A stretch of DNA of 64,000 bases from Pseudoips prasinana. Lineage: Eukaryota; Arthropoda; Insecta; Lepidoptera; Nolidae. A model generated the notes under the pieces. The model worked only from the letters and a program-made list of their open reading frames with translations, was not told the origin of the DNA and did not search any database. Shown here piece after piece: positions 45,601-51,429 of the stretch (the first letter of the stretch is position 1; each line of letters begins with the position of its first letter). The position numbers and the translations under genes are program-made. Location of the stretch: assembly GCA_951640165.1 (NCBI GenBank), contig OX621252.1, positions 30,153,934 through 30,217,933 on the forward strand, in the 5' to 3' direction.

Positions 45601-47103
45601 CTATAATAAAACGTCTCCACGCCTATCAACTATTTATAAGTACTGACGATTATAGTCCTGTTTTAAACTGTCAATGTTTCAAGCAAGAGAGCGCGCGTGA
45701 ACCAGTCGACCACATGATTGACCGATGATTCATAAAATTATATAGAATAGTTATTTTCTTGGCCTGATTTGAATGCCTTACAATAACTTTTAAGTACATG
45801 CGTTCTTTTAGGTAACGTTCCGTCACGCGCGGGCGCGCGTCCAGAAGTATCCCCATAATTATATTTTTGAATATTACTTAAGTTTGAATTCAGATTATAA
45901 GAACATACATATTAATATTTATTTGAAGTATTCATTATAACTAATAAAGTCAGTATTTTGATAGTAAGAAACATTTTACAAAATCACCTCCCGTACATAT
46001 ATGATTTTTAAGGCACTTAACGTACGTGTTAATATTTAACAAATTAATTACATGTGAGTAAATTATAATTATTTTCTTATAAAATAAGAACCGAAAACAT
46101 GTAATCAGAAAAATATTTAAAAACAAAGAACAAAAAATTACATCACCTCAATATCACTATCGTGCAGTACGTTTATCCTCTATAATTTGTGTCGTGTGTT
46201 GAAAATCTTCGCTATCAGAGTCACTAGAATCCTGTAGAATGTGTGCAATGGTGTTTTCTGAGAGCTGGTGACTTATTTTTGCTGATATACAACGTTAACT
46301 CTGAAAAAAAAACCAAACAGAAATATATTGAAAATAGAAACTACGTAAAATCACGGGCGGCGTCCACAGGTATCCCCAAGTATGTAAAATACTTGCTTAC
46401 CTTAGCGGAAACGTGACGTACGTCCTCCTGTTGAGAGTCTCTGTGGCGCACTGAGATTAGCCGAAAGCGCGTGACCGTTGCATGTCAATTTGAAAAAATA
46501 CGGTTCAAAAGACAGACCCCGCCCGTGACGTTAAAGGTTAAGTTATAGTTGATGGTTGTTGCGCGCTGAGTTTGTTTCGCTGGGTCTTCTCAGTTGGGGC
46601 GCATTGGATCCGTCGTTATAAACACAAGGTCCGCCATAATGATAACATTTAATTCGTACCTTAATATAGACAGAACCATTCGACAATATGTAGTAAAAAT
46701 ATAGCTAAAATTTAAAACTTTGATAATTAAACCTACACATGATCCTTGACAATAACTTAATTTAAGTTAGTTAAATATCGTTACTGTTATAAAATAAATC
46801 TTATTGTAAATTATTTCCTACAATCCGTGTACCTAAATATCTATATGTACCTAGAAATAATTATATATTACTATGAATATGTTCTGACTATTTACAAGCG
46901 CTTTTTTAAAGTCTACGTGAATAAAAACTATTTTTATTTATTTATTTATTGTTGTACAGGCGCACTCCAGCTACCAGAGCGGAGCGTCCAGTGCGCCCCC
47001 GGGCGGGGCGGGCGGGGGCGCGGGGGGCGCGGGGGGCCTGGCGCTGCAGCCCGCGCCCACGCAGCCCGCCAAGCGCGACGGGATCAAGGAGTGGTACGTG
47101 TAA
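15552..47103 (+). CDS. Nrx-1: Neurexin-1, 3' part of the gene (18 exons joined)
   Basis: Neurexins are presynaptic type I membrane adhesion proteins that bind neuroligins and other partners and organise synapses. Exons seen: 15552-15659, 20272-20464, 23667-23858, 25781-25924, 27863-28077, 30010-30118, 31759-32358, 32832-33032, 34562-34678, 37218-37396, 37776-37947, 38754-38971, 40090-40272, 40445-40551, 42575-42801, 43442-43741, 44053-44198, 46960-47103. All have AG acceptors and GT donors, and the phases chain through all 18, totalling 3,555 bases. Domain order LNS-EGF-LNS-LNS-EGF-LNS-stalk-membrane helix-PDZ ligand is diagnostic of alpha-neurexin LNS3 onward. The N-terminal exons are not in view. 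Exon borders are my reading of splice sites without transcripts; alternative exons could have been missed. Confidence 0.95.
16260..16590 (+). pseudogene. LINE reverse transcriptase C-terminal fragment
   Basis: Reads [37 protein letters not shown] and, in shifted frames, [20 protein letters not shown] followed by KQA and a stop. The pattern 'GRPRRxxxDQI...SAYPxG' is the C-terminus of a LINE reverse transcriptase family. Frames are broken. Confidence 0.6.
17010..17295. mobile_element. Two group D SINEs in inverted orientation
   Basis: A plus copy (17010-17103: GTAGCGCAGCGGTTAAGAC, B-box-like GGTTTCGATTCCC) faces a minus copy (about 17150-17295) whose head reads GTAACAGTTGAGACAGTCGC on the minus strand. 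Confidence 0.7.
18787..18945 (+). repeat. 49-bp tandem repeat bracketed by inverted ends
   Basis: Three units with period 49 (ACTTCAACTTT at 18792, 18841 and 18890; TATATGACAA in each). The block opens with AACCGACTTC and closes with GAAGTCGGTT, inverted copies of a motif found at the ends of common lepidopteran repeats (also near 16772). Confidence 0.8.
19497..19774. mobile_element. MITE with very long inverted repeats
   Basis: 278 bases. The outer arms (about 19497-19566 and 19700-19774) are nearly perfect inverted copies, for example TATGGAGCCAATCGCATTTT against AAAATGCGATTGGCTCCATA. A further stretch (GATAATTTAACATTTAT) pairs inward. No coding capacity; superfamily not assigned. Confidence 0.85.
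20272..20464 (+). CDS. Nrx-1: Nrx-1 exon: LNS3 core
   Basis: Starts in phase 0 with [20 protein letters not shown] and ends in phase 1 before GTAAGT. It carries the LNS strands '[17 protein letters not shown]' and the '[17 protein letters not shown]' block that corresponds to the family's 'W-H-x-V/F' strand. The 4.6 kb intron before it contains RTE-like LINE debris, a pair of SINEs, a 49-bp tandem repeat and a long-TIR MITE. Confidence 0.95.
20712..20948 (+). mobile_element. SINE group B copy in an Nrx-1 intron
   Basis: GGTCGTGGGTTCGATTCCCA head and a complete body and tail ending AATGTCCCAGGATATGATTA, about 250 bases after the LNS3 core exon. Confidence 0.85.
21118..21143. repeat. (TA)n microsatellite
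   Basis: About 13 TA units next to the left end of the MITE at 21140; a second shorter run lies at its right end (21373-21388). Confidence 0.9.
21140..21376 (-). mobile_element. MITE sharing a family with 57377-57775
   Basis: Ends TATACAACTTGTAACATAAT and GTAAGTTACGTGTCATATA are inverted relatives. The interior (AATAAAACTGCGATTTTAAA) is the complement of the interior at 57.5 kb, so the two copies lie in opposite orientation. A (TA)n run borders the left end (21118-21143). Confidence 0.75.
21510..21882 (-). mobile_element. SINE group C, most complete copy
   Basis: On the minus strand it starts with a tRNA-like head (A-box-like TGGTCTAGCGGTAGC, B box GGTTCAAATCCC) and continues into the body shared with 11440-11760. 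The head looks derived from a Pol III gene; the body is unrelated to tRNA. Confidence 0.8.
22045..22305 (+). mobile_element. SINE group C, diverged copy
   Basis: Plus orientation, with head GGGTTTAAAACCCGGGCC and a diverged body ending in TGTTTGCGCATAGGC, the complement of the group C blocks. Confidence 0.65.
22368..22610 (-). mobile_element. SINE group B copy
   Basis: Full-length minus copy from the tail (AATATCCTGGGACATTATTT on the + strand) to the head (ACGCCAACAGGCC). Confidence 0.85.
22631..22718. repeat. Imperfect foldback between SINEs
   Basis: TCTCACTT and AAAATCATGCGTGGATAATT on the left are inverted as AATTATCCACGTATGATTTT and AAGTGAG on the right. Confidence 0.75.
22740..22912 (-). 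mobile_element. SINE group D copy
   Basis: Minus-strand head (GGCGCAGCAGTTAAAACAG, complement of 22885-22905) followed by a CAACTATTTGTG body, immediately left of the hAT element. Confidence 0.6.
22928..23314. mobile_element. Non-autonomous hAT element
   Basis: Inverted ends CAGTGTTTTTCAACCT at 22928 and its complement ending at 23314, with GCGACCCCCC repeated subterminally. The 8-bp target duplication TTATAGAC is perfect (22920-22927 and 23315-23322). No transposase is encoded. It sits in the intron before the last LNS3 exon. Confidence 0.9.
23667..23858 (+). CDS. Nrx-1: Nrx-1 exon: end of LNS3
   Basis: Phase 1 to phase 1, following TTATTTCAG and preceding GTAAGT. It contains LFVGGLG and [13 protein letters not shown], the signature C-terminal strands of an LNS domain; this Cys is expected to pair with the extra Cys at the start of the next exon. 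It ends with a short linker into the EGF module. Confidence 0.95.
24204..24253. repeat. Perfect 24-bp foldback
   Basis: Arms 24204-24227 and 24230-24253 are exact inverted copies (core GGGGTCCTAACCCT) with a 2-base loop, 346 bases after the last LNS3 exon. Confidence 0.9.
24540..24955 (-). mobile_element. Possible split tRNA-derived SINE
   Basis: On the minus strand the right end reads with a B-box-like GGATTCAATCCCC (24890-24905). The left end (TACTCAGACTAAGAACAATT) resembles the SINE body. About 250 bases of other sequence lie between. Confidence 0.4.
25001..25715 (+). pseudogene. Second copy of the LINE 3' end, interrupted
   Basis: Matches 15007-15460 base for base over most of its length (for example TGGCAGTGTTTCTCAGTAGC), but about 260 bases (25305-25565) of another repeat are inserted after TTAAGTATATTTA. 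It ends in TTTGAC repeats just before the intron sequence leading to the EGF exon at 25781. Confidence 0.8.
25305..25565 (+). repeat. Unclassified repeat inserted in a LINE end
   Basis: Shares TGCTGTGTGG and GCGTAGAAGTC with 28155-28345 and the end (GGCGATTATGGCATATCCCC) with the complement of 50595-50750. It contains an 80-codon open stretch, but the other copies are broken in that frame, so I do not call a gene. It ends with TCCAGCAGTGGAC as RTE-like tails do. Confidence 0.6.
25781..25924 (+). CDS. Nrx-1: Nrx-1 exon: EGF-like module between LNS3 and LNS4
   Basis: Seven cysteines: one at the entry (RPACHV), then a six-Cys EGF pattern including [19 protein letters not shown] and GGPTCGR. The single exon encodes the whole EGF module and is phase 1 at both ends, as usual for shuffled EGF exons. 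The acceptor is TGTTCCACAG and the donor GTGAGG. Confidence 0.95.
26020..26645 (+). repeat. Direct duplication flanking the Helitron-like element
   Basis: Both flanks (about 160 bases) share AATAATACTTGTGTTGGGG, CTCGCTCCTTCCCTTATTCC and AATAGTAGAAATAGAAAAGA, with few differences. The copies are in the same orientation. Confidence 0.85.
26182..26488 (+). mobile_element. Helitron-like element between two copies of a duplicated segment
   Basis: Starts TCTATACACATAATAAAATC and ends ACCGCGGGGCACAGCTAA. The sequence just before it (26020-26178) and just after it (26490-26645) is a near-identical direct repeat. Confidence 0.75.
27575..27725 (+). repeat. RTE-tail-like repeat
   Basis: Complementary relative of 8205-8400, in the Nrx-1 intron before LNS4. 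No ORF. Confidence 0.6.
27863..28077 (+). CDS. Nrx-1: Nrx-1 exon: first half of LNS4
   Basis: Follows CATTACAG and is read from phase 1 as [11 protein letters not shown], then [20 protein letters not shown] and [14 protein letters not shown], the opening strands of LNS4. It ends in phase 0 at GDREK before GTATGT. By alignment from memory with vertebrate neurexins this end matches alternative splice site 3 (SS3). Confidence 0.93.
28155..28345 (+). repeat. Unclassified repeat, second copy
   Basis: Diverged copy of 25305-25565, starting 77 bases after the first LNS4 exon's donor. It contains CTGCTGTGTGGGTGAC and GGAGATTATGGCACATTCCC. Confidence 0.55.
28350..29765 (+). other. SS3-position intron, unannotated part
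   Basis: AT-rich and without ORFs, apart from a fragment of the GC-rich repeat at 29600-29690. No small cassette exon with LNS-like coding could be recognised. Confidence 0.5.
29768..29992 (+). repeat. 14-bp minisatellite rich in CACGTG
   Basis: About 15 units of consensus CACGTGGCGTGG plus two bases. Exact CACGTG occurs at 29783, 29797, 29853, 29867, 29881, 29896, 29910, 29925, 29939 and 29967, spaced 14 or 15 bases, with decayed units between. It ends about 20 bases before the acceptor of the Nrx-1 exon at 30010. Long ORFs across it on both strands are by-products of the repeat. Confidence 0.92.
30010..30118 (+). CDS. Nrx-1: Nrx-1 exon: LNS4, short GC-rich exon at the SS3 position
   Basis: A 109-base, very GC-rich exon reading [18 protein letters not shown] then SNLKLQVDG, the LNS 'WHTV' strand. 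It starts in phase 0 after TGGTTGCAG and ends in phase 1 before GTACGT. Its acceptor has almost no pyrimidine tract because a 14-bp GC-rich minisatellite runs to within about 20 bases of it. Its composition contrasts sharply with the AT-rich intron and the next exon. Confidence 0.9.
30119..31758 (+). other. Nrx-1 intron within LNS4
   Basis: AT-rich. A small hairpin (AATTTGAATTGCC, GGCAATTCAAATT at 30757-30800) is the only structure noted. Overlapping ORFs at 30958-31310 are AT-driven and lack any domain. Confidence 0.5.
31759..32358 (+). CDS. Nrx-1: Nrx-1 exon: end of LNS4 and most of LNS5
   Basis: The largest exon here (600 bases), phase 1 to phase 1, after TTTTTACAG and before GTAAGT. It finishes LNS4 ([19 protein letters not shown]) and opens LNS5 ([48 protein letters not shown]). 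The open frame continues about 100 bases upstream of the acceptor by chance; that part is intronic. The LNS4 portion has no cysteine. Confidence 0.95.
32832..33032 (+). CDS. Nrx-1: Nrx-1 exon: end of LNS5
   Basis: Phase 1 to phase 1. It contains [32 protein letters not shown] and a closing LGSGCE, the Cys pair that ends LNS5. The acceptor is TACATTTCAG and the donor GTATTG. Confidence 0.95.
33829..34087 (-). mobile_element. SINE group A in an Nrx-1 intron
   Basis: Nearly complete minus copy between the LNS5 and EGF exons, ending at the right with the tRNA-like head (GGCTATGGTGACCGTC). Confidence 0.85.
34562..34678 (+). CDS. Nrx-1: Nrx-1 exon: EGF-like module before LNS6
   Basis: A 117-base exon encoding one complete six-Cys EGF module ([17 protein letters not shown], then [15 protein letters not shown]). 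Phase 1 at both ends, acceptor CTCATTTCAG, donor GTAAGA. The pattern matches the third EGF module of alpha-neurexins. Confidence 0.95.
34735..34909 (-). mobile_element. Helitron-like element, second subfamily (minus)
   Basis: On the minus strand it starts TCTTACTAATATTATAAGG and ends CGGGACAGAGCTAG. It lies 56 bases downstream of the Nrx-1 EGF exon. Confidence 0.65.
35045..36152 (-). pseudogene. 5'-truncated CR1/Jockey-like LINE in an Nrx-1 intron
   Basis: Minus-strand reverse transcriptase remnant. 36152-35802 carries the catalytic FADDSTVIF and [16 protein letters not shown]. After a one-base shift near 35800, 35772-35311 continues with [18 protein letters not shown] and the C-terminal [16 protein letters not shown]. 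The 3' end is a (TTTGA)n tail (complement of 35055-35075). The endonuclease and ORF1 are missing. It sits before the LNS6 exons, opposite in sense to Nrx-1. Confidence 0.85.
36640..36748 (+). pseudogene. LINE tail, same family as 16480-16590
   Basis: AAATCCGTTGTCTCTGCCTA and CCCCTCTGGGAAACAGGCGT are shared with 16525-16568. Only the last codons and the start of the 3' UTR are present. Confidence 0.65.
37218..37396 (+). CDS. Nrx-1: Nrx-1 exon: start of LNS6
   Basis: Phase 1 to phase 0 after CACTTTTTCAG. It reads [17 protein letters not shown], then [20 protein letters not shown], matching the first strands of LNS6, the neuroligin-binding domain shared by alpha- and beta-neurexins. No alternative beta-type first exon was recognised in the 2.5 kb intron before it, which holds a truncated LINE. 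Confidence 0.95.
37776..37947 (+). CDS. Nrx-1: Nrx-1 exon: LNS6 core up to the SS4 position
   Basis: Phase 0 to phase 1, acceptor CTTCTTCCAG, donor GTGAGC. It contains [33 protein letters not shown] and [14 protein letters not shown]. The donor lies where vertebrate neurexins have alternative splice site 4 (SS4) inside LNS6. Confidence 0.95.
38021..38093. repeat. Foldback in the SS4 intron of Nrx-1
   Basis: AAAAGAAATTGCTTC and TGAAGAATCAAACATA on the left pair with TATGTTTGATTATTCA and GAAGCAATTTCTTTT on the right. About 32 bases per arm with a small bulge and a short loop. Confidence 0.85.
38754..38971 (+). CDS. Nrx-1: Nrx-1 exon: end of LNS6
   Basis: Phase 1 to phase 0, acceptor AAATTTCAG, donor GTATAT. 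It starts [18 protein letters not shown], the sequence that follows SS4 in other neurexins, then [19 protein letters not shown], the last LNS6 strands, and leads into the stalk. Confidence 0.95.
38972..40089 (+). other. Nrx-1 intron between LNS6 and stalk
   Basis: 1.1 kb without a recognised repeat or ORF; it contains A-rich sequence and nothing I can name. Confidence 0.5.
40090..40272 (+). CDS. Nrx-1: Nrx-1 exon: stalk with first acidic Cys loop
   Basis: Sixty-one codons, phase 0 at both ends, acceptor TGTTTACAG, donor GTAACT. It encodes [20 protein letters not shown] followed by an acidic and then a proline-rich stretch. The Cys-acidic-Cys loop corresponds to the conserved loop of the neurexin stalk. 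Ser-Gly next to acidic residues is the context in which neurexins carry heparan sulfate in other animals; attachment here is inference. Confidence 0.9.
40445..40551 (+). CDS. Nrx-1: Nrx-1 exon: stalk with second acidic Cys loop
   Basis: A 107-base exon, phase 0 to phase 2, acceptor TCTGTTTAG, donor GTATGT. It encodes [18 protein letters not shown], a second short Cys-acidic-Cys loop followed by Ser-Gly, very like the preceding exon. The next intron carries the 1.34 kb mariner. Confidence 0.88.
40787..41886 (+). pseudogene. Mariner transposase, inactive
   Basis: DDE-type (D,D34D) cut-and-paste transposase remnant. The likely start is the Met at 40787 ([13 protein letters not shown]). The N-terminal helix-turn-helix region is readable ([39 protein letters not shown]). 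The first catalytic Asp is in [12 protein letters not shown]. After a frameshift near 41385 the second lies in [16 protein letters not shown] further shift is needed for [13 protein letters not shown], where the third Asp (HHDNAPSH in the family) is Val (GTT at 41552-41554), followed by an in-frame TGA. The C-terminal part (DFFLFPKLK) is followed by a GGAA microsatellite (41834-41870). Not functional. Confidence 0.88.
41834..41872 (+). repeat. GGAA microsatellite within the mariner 3' region
   Basis: GGAAGGAAGGAAGGAAGG followed by degenerate units, in the C-terminal coding part of the decayed transposase. Confidence 0.85.
42575..42801 (+). CDS. Nrx-1: Nrx-1 exon: Ser/Thr/Pro-rich stalk
   Basis: Phase 2 to phase 1, acceptor TATTTCCAG, donor GTAACC. 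The sequence is rich in Ser, Thr, Pro and Gly (for example [20 protein letters not shown] and [11 protein letters not shown]) and is expected to be an extended, O-glycosylated segment. It is GC-rich compared with the flanking introns. Assigned to Nrx-1 from phase and position as well as composition. Confidence 0.85.
43442..43741 (+). CDS. Nrx-1: Nrx-1 exon: membrane-proximal stalk
   Basis: 300 bases, phase 1 to phase 1, acceptor CTTCTTCACAG, donor GTAAGT. A His/Thr-rich start ([14 protein letters not shown]) is followed by an acidic region, then [20 protein letters not shown] and the last extracellular residues [12 protein letters not shown] running into the membrane helix. No Cys is seen. 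Confidence 0.9.
44053..44198 (+). CDS. Nrx-1: Nrx-1 exon: transmembrane helix and juxtamembrane tail
   Basis: Phase 1 to phase 0. The hydrophobic run [17 protein letters not shown] is followed by [19 protein letters not shown], which resembles the neurexin juxtamembrane segment that binds protein 4.1 family scaffolds. A single helix with basic/aromatic residues on the inner side fits type I topology. Confidence 0.95.
44325..44560 (+). repeat. GC-rich insertion in the last Nrx-1 intron
   Basis: A GC-rich island in AT-rich sequence (GACGAGGATCGCGTTGCCCC, CAGCGGCCGCCTGAGCTGTG) with a hairpin GTAGCTTAAATTAAGCTAC. It looks like a retroelement piece, but I cannot name it and see no second copy here. 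Confidence 0.45.
45522..45596. repeat. Foldback in the last Nrx-1 intron
   Basis: AAATTTGATGTGATTTTTATGATAA on the left pairs with TTATCATCAAAATCACATCAAATTT on the right around an AT-rich loop; one base differs. Confidence 0.8.
46545..46950 (+). mobile_element. LINE-tail-like repeat just before the last Nrx-1 exon
   Basis: Complement of 59262-59700. Shared blocks: GGGTCTTCTCAGTTGGGGCG, GCGCATTGGATCC, and at the right CTATTTACAAGCGCTTTTTT and CTACGTGAATAAAAACTA. It ends in AATAAA and an (ATTT)n stretch, as a retroposon 3' end would. The (ATTT)n runs into GTTGTACAG, the acceptor of the terminal exon at 46960. Confidence 0.8.
46960..47103 (+). CDS. Nrx-1: Nrx-1 last coding exon: cytoplasmic tail with PDZ ligand
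   Basis: Forty-seven codons and a TAA, starting in phase 0 after GTTGTACAG. It reads [13 protein letters not shown], a Gly/Ala-rich stretch, then [18 protein letters not shown]. The C-terminal YV fits the type II PDZ ligand by which neurexins bind CASK-type scaffolds; the usual KEYYV is KEWYV here. Very GC-rich. The preceding acceptor sits about 25 bases beyond the end of a transposable element. Confidence 0.95.
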   Translation, partial: AHSSYQSGASSAPPGGAGGGAGGAGGLALQPAPTQPAKRDGIKEWYV

Positions 47104-47971
47104 GGGCCCGCCCGGGGGACGCGGCGCGGCGGGGGCTGTACGACGTGATGACTGATACCCGAGTGTTTTTAGTATTGTGTAAATATTGATTAATGTTGAT
47201 CGTGGCTCGTCTGTGTGTACGGATGCGAATGTTGAACCTTCCACATGTTAGCCTGTGACTCGATCGCGGCGGTCGGTTCTTTTGGGATTCCTGATGTTTC
47301 GTTTCAATATTTCCAATACCCGTTTGAAGATGTATCCGGTTTCTTTAAAGTAATTCGTCGGTTCAATACTGAGAAAGTTATTCATATAACTTAGTCATAC
47401 CTATGTGTTACGCGATGTGATTTCATTTCCCAACCTCTAAATACCACTTAGAAACCTTTACCATGGAATCTCGGAAGTAACACAAACCGTGACGATTATT
47501 TCCACTATAGCAGGATCAAAGTTTATAGTATTGATTCAAATAACGCGGTTTATTAACGAAAATTCTTTTAAATATAAATATTTTTTAGAAGACCTTTTAC
47601 AGATACCTACATTATTTTAATATCCAAAAATATCCTTTATTCCCAAGTTGTAGTCTATTGTGTGGAATGTTAAGACGTTAGGACTTGATAGAAAACCTAG
47701 AGAATATGGAATTGCGTTTTACTATTGTATAGTTAATTGAGTTCTCATTTTGTTTTTTTTTTCTTTTATATTTTATTGTTAAACCTTAGCTTTTCAGACC
47801 TGTACATTGCTGTAACTCATGTATTTGCGACTTAACTTTTCTATCTACATTGCCTTTAATAGTTTAAACTAAATTAAGACTAATGTATATTGGTTGTAGA
47901 TGCTCTCTTGATCTTTTATCAAAACTCGTACCTACATAAAGAAATATTAATTTTATACATAACATTATATC

Positions 47972-47977
47972 AATAAA
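47972..47977 (+). terminator. Candidate proximal poly(A) signal
   Basis: AATAAA about 870 bases after the Nrx-1 stop codon. A T-rich stretch follows. Inference from motif and position only. Confidence 0.4.
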
Positions 47978-49127
47978 ATGAGATAGCCTTTCGGTTTTAA
48001 TATAATTTTAACACATTACTACAACTTCATTTACATAGAAACATAATAGATTCAACTTTGTAAATATAAAGTAACTTATAATTCTTGTTTGATGTATTTA
48101 TGTCCAATTTTGATAAAATAACCAGAAAGTGTGCTAATCCTAAATAAGAAATAAGGTGAAAATGCTATATTTGGAGCTGCCATCACGAAATTGAAGCATA
48201 TCGTTCAATTGAAGACTACAATACTTTTACGATTCTCAATAATCTTTCCTATATATATTAGACGTTATACAATATTTTTAAATAGACGGGGTGAGGCGAG
48301 TAGACTAGAAAGGAATCATAATCATCAGAGTTTAAGATCTAAATTCGCTTGGAGTTAGATATGAAAACAGGTATATTATTGTAGGACGCGTAACAAGTAT
48401 GAGCTTGTAGATTTGGTATGGAATGTAGATGTTCTGCGTTCGGACATATCTTCCTAATAGCATTTTGTATTTTTGGGACACTTTCAAAGCTTGATCACTG
48501 CTGGAACTCGAGAACTACTTGAAGCAGTAGCTTCTCTCAGAGAGTTTTTATTGAACTTTCTATAATAAATTAAATCCATGAGTTTGGGCGGTGATCCTAT
48601 ATTTCCTCCCCGTTGAAGTAATTTTTTTGTTCAACCTTATAATATTTGCTTCAATAACTACAATTTCAGGCCTAAAGGACATAAAGTGATGTGAACTCGT
48701 GAATTATCCAGTCAATTTATTGTTAAAGTATAAATCTTTTCAATGCAATCATTTTCATTATAAATCGGACATTAAGGCAATAAATGACAGATCTTATTCG
48801 TGAGTATGAAATAAAGTATCCGAAGGATTTTGAATAAAGCATTTGACAATGTTTTGCACGAGGCCACGTGAATCTTCTGCCAAGTTAAACTATTATGCTC
48901 ATTAAAATTAAATTATGGTCATTTCAAAATAAATGTTTTGATGCAAAGAGTATGTAAACGTTAAATATTGTCTAGAAGACAAAAATATCAGTTGGTGTAC
49001 CACAAGATCCCAATATTGGTCGTCTTTTAATTTATTATGAGGTTCATATGCGAACACTGTACATTTTTTTGCCGTCTCTAGAATAAACCAGGCCAATTAT
49101 CATACAAATTAATTGACTATCTAATTA

Positions 49128-49330
49128 GTCTGGCGGTAAAGATTTCATCGCTCATATGTTTGATTCTGAGGACTGCAAGTGGTGTTATTGGGTTTTTGCT
49201 GCCCGGAGTCAAGAAAAAATTAGCAGTGTTACACCCCCGTGCCTTGGAGAGCACATGAAGCTATTGTATCTGCGCCTGACCTTTCTCCTGTTGGGTCGGA
49301 TTGCCGTCCCATTACAATATGAGAGCAAAA
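49128..49330 (+). mobile_element. SINE group C, diverged copy downstream of Nrx-1
   Basis: Contains CCCCCGTGCCTTGGAGAGCA and GGATTGCCGTCCCATTA, matching the complement of the group C body. It lies in the possible 3' UTR of Nrx-1. Confidence 0.65.
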
Positions 49331-50435
49331 AATCAGACCAGTACCAGTATTTACGTTCAAACTCATATATTAATCAGGCTAAGGCGAGTAAATCTTCGCT
49401 GAGATTAACCGCCGTGCTATTTGTAGCAAGCAGCACTATTATCATAATAAAATTTTTGGCAATGTTTCTTCAGTCAATTTAAAATATGTACACAGACGCC
49501 TTATCTAATGACATTGGAACATTTTTAGGGCTACCTTCCCAAATATATTGCATGCATTTCCTCTCCCACATAATTTATAAAAAATAAACTGCTTATTTTT
49601 TTACATCTAGTGTGTACTTGTACATCCACCGTCCCAATTTCCTCTTTCCGATATAAAAAAAAACTTGAATTAGCTTTAATAATAAGACGAAAGTAACATA
49701 TTTATATAGATTGTTATAAAGCACAGGTTTTAGGTATTCAAAGTTGCATTTAATGTGTTGTTTTGAGTGTTGGGGATATAGATTAAGTATCCGAAATAAT
49801 TGCTTGTATTGCTATTAACCCTTTCCCGGGTAATGTCAATATACTAGTCACCATATTTTAAGTCTACTGCCTTGTAATAAAATTCAATACCAATAAATTT
49901 GAATGATACATACTGCTTTATACATTTTCTAGTTTGAAATTCTAGTGATTGATTGCCATATTTGTTTTTAAAAAGAAATTGTAGAAACAAACAACATGAT
50001 AACGTAGAATGACAGTTGCACATATTGTCCCTAATCGACCCTCTCATGAATCTGCTGTCAGTAACTACCCCCAATCAGGTTTGAATTTCTCTTACGCTAG
50101 TTACTTAGTTTGTATTATAATTTCCTAGATGGTTTGAGTCTATCTTGTATTGTCCGGTAAAGCATTGAATCATACGGTAATGTAAGGTGACGTATCTGTA
50201 TTCTTAACACTCAGCAATGTTTATTGTAAATAGTTATTCAATATAATACAGTTAAGATAAGTTGTACTGTGCAGTGTATATCACACTCGTTTTACGGCAC
50301 AAAATGTTAGTAAAGACGATTTGTTTATCTGTCAATTTTAGTCGTAATTTAGTGGGTTAATTATTTATACCGTGACGCGTATATTTATAATTATTATTGT
50401 AATAGATTGTAATTTTGTTTTGTGGAAACAGTTCT

Positions 50436-50441
50436 AATAAA
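50436..50441 (+). terminator. Candidate distal poly(A) signal
   Basis: AATAAA in TTCTAATAAAGACTTCATTT, with T-rich sequence downstream, about 3.3 kb after the Nrx-1 stop. It would make a long 3' UTR, common for neuronal genes. Inference only. Confidence 0.4.
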
Positions 50442-50594
50442 GACTTCATTTATTAATCTTGGTAAGTATAAAATTATTACCCAATTAGTACCCAAAATTG
50501 GGCAAAGCTCTTTGGCTGAAGCATCATACAACTTCTGAAGGGAAATCGAGACTGAAGTGGAGGGGCATTTATTAATAGATAGCCATTTTGAAAA

Positions 50595-50755
50595 TAAATC
50601 ATGTAATCAGAATGACTGCTGGACAAGAACCACCCCCAAGAATGGGGGGATATGCCATAATCGCATACCTAGCTGGGTTTCATAGTTTATAATGATGCTG
50701 TTGCTCATCCTCTAGAAAATATACCCTCGGGAGTCGTCCCGAGGGTTTATTTTCT
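50595..50755 (-). repeat. Unclassified repeat, third copy
   Basis: Complement of the family at 25305-25565 (GGGGGATATGCCATAATCGC). It also contains a GC-rich hairpin (ACCCTCGGGA, TCCCGAGGGT). Confidence 0.6.
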
Positions 50756-51429
50756 ATTAGATATTGAGAGAGGATTTATCTTTTCTAAAATGGAAAACCA
50801 CACATAAGATCCATTTTTCTTCTAGACAATGCCCACACTAGGATACAAATAAATCTCTATCGCGGAGGGTGCCCCGAACATGCAATTAAGGGCATTAAAC
50901 AAACAAATTTAGACCTCGATATAAGATGTGTCCTTAATCATGGAGGAAATTGAAGGAGCGATTTTAACTCATGTAACTGAACATATTAATCAATTAGTGA
51001 AAAAAAATAATTGGCTCCCATAGACAACGAGTAACCTGATTGTTATTTTTTGTTTGAGAAGTTAATTATCTTTCTGTATATTTTGCAAGTTGGTTTTACA
51101 CGTTGTTTGGTTAAAAAGGTATATTAATCACATTAAATTTCGTTATTATTTGTTACATTCAATTGGGGTGACTACCTTATCAACTGCAACGCGTGCAGTC
51201 TTTATATTTGTCATATGCACAAAATTGCAGAAGAAAGACAAAATTCTTTTCTAACATATCAGTGTATTAATATTTTTATAAATAAGGGCTATAAAAGTAA
51301 AGCTCTAATTGTTGATGTAGAAACTTGAGGCGTGACATTGCTGTCGAATGAATGTAAGCACTCCATCACGCTCAGGTAGGTGACGCTGCATCGGGTTTAC
51401 TCGGTAGCAATAAACTTAAACCTAGCTTG

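Larger units (their letters stand above)
42802..46544 (+). other. Nrx-1 introns in the stalk and tail region
   Basis: 42802-43441, 43742-44052 and 44199-46544. Apart from the GC-rich insertion and the foldback listed, only AT-rich sequence. No cassette exon recognised. Confidence 0.5.
47104..50460 (+). other. Probable Nrx-1 3' UTR and downstream sequence
   Basis: AT-rich, no coding ORF. The terminal exon must continue past the stop, but its end is not proven. AATAAA occurs at about 47972 and again at about 50436 (followed by a T-rich stretch), so a proximal and a distal 3' end are both possible. A degenerate SINE (about 49128-49330) lies inside, so the distal form would carry it. Confidence 0.5.

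Noticed and set aside
46827..47189. Alternative plus- and minus-strand ORFs over the last exon
   Set aside because: GC-rich shadow frames; the frame that ends KEWYV is fixed by splice phase and the neurexin tail.
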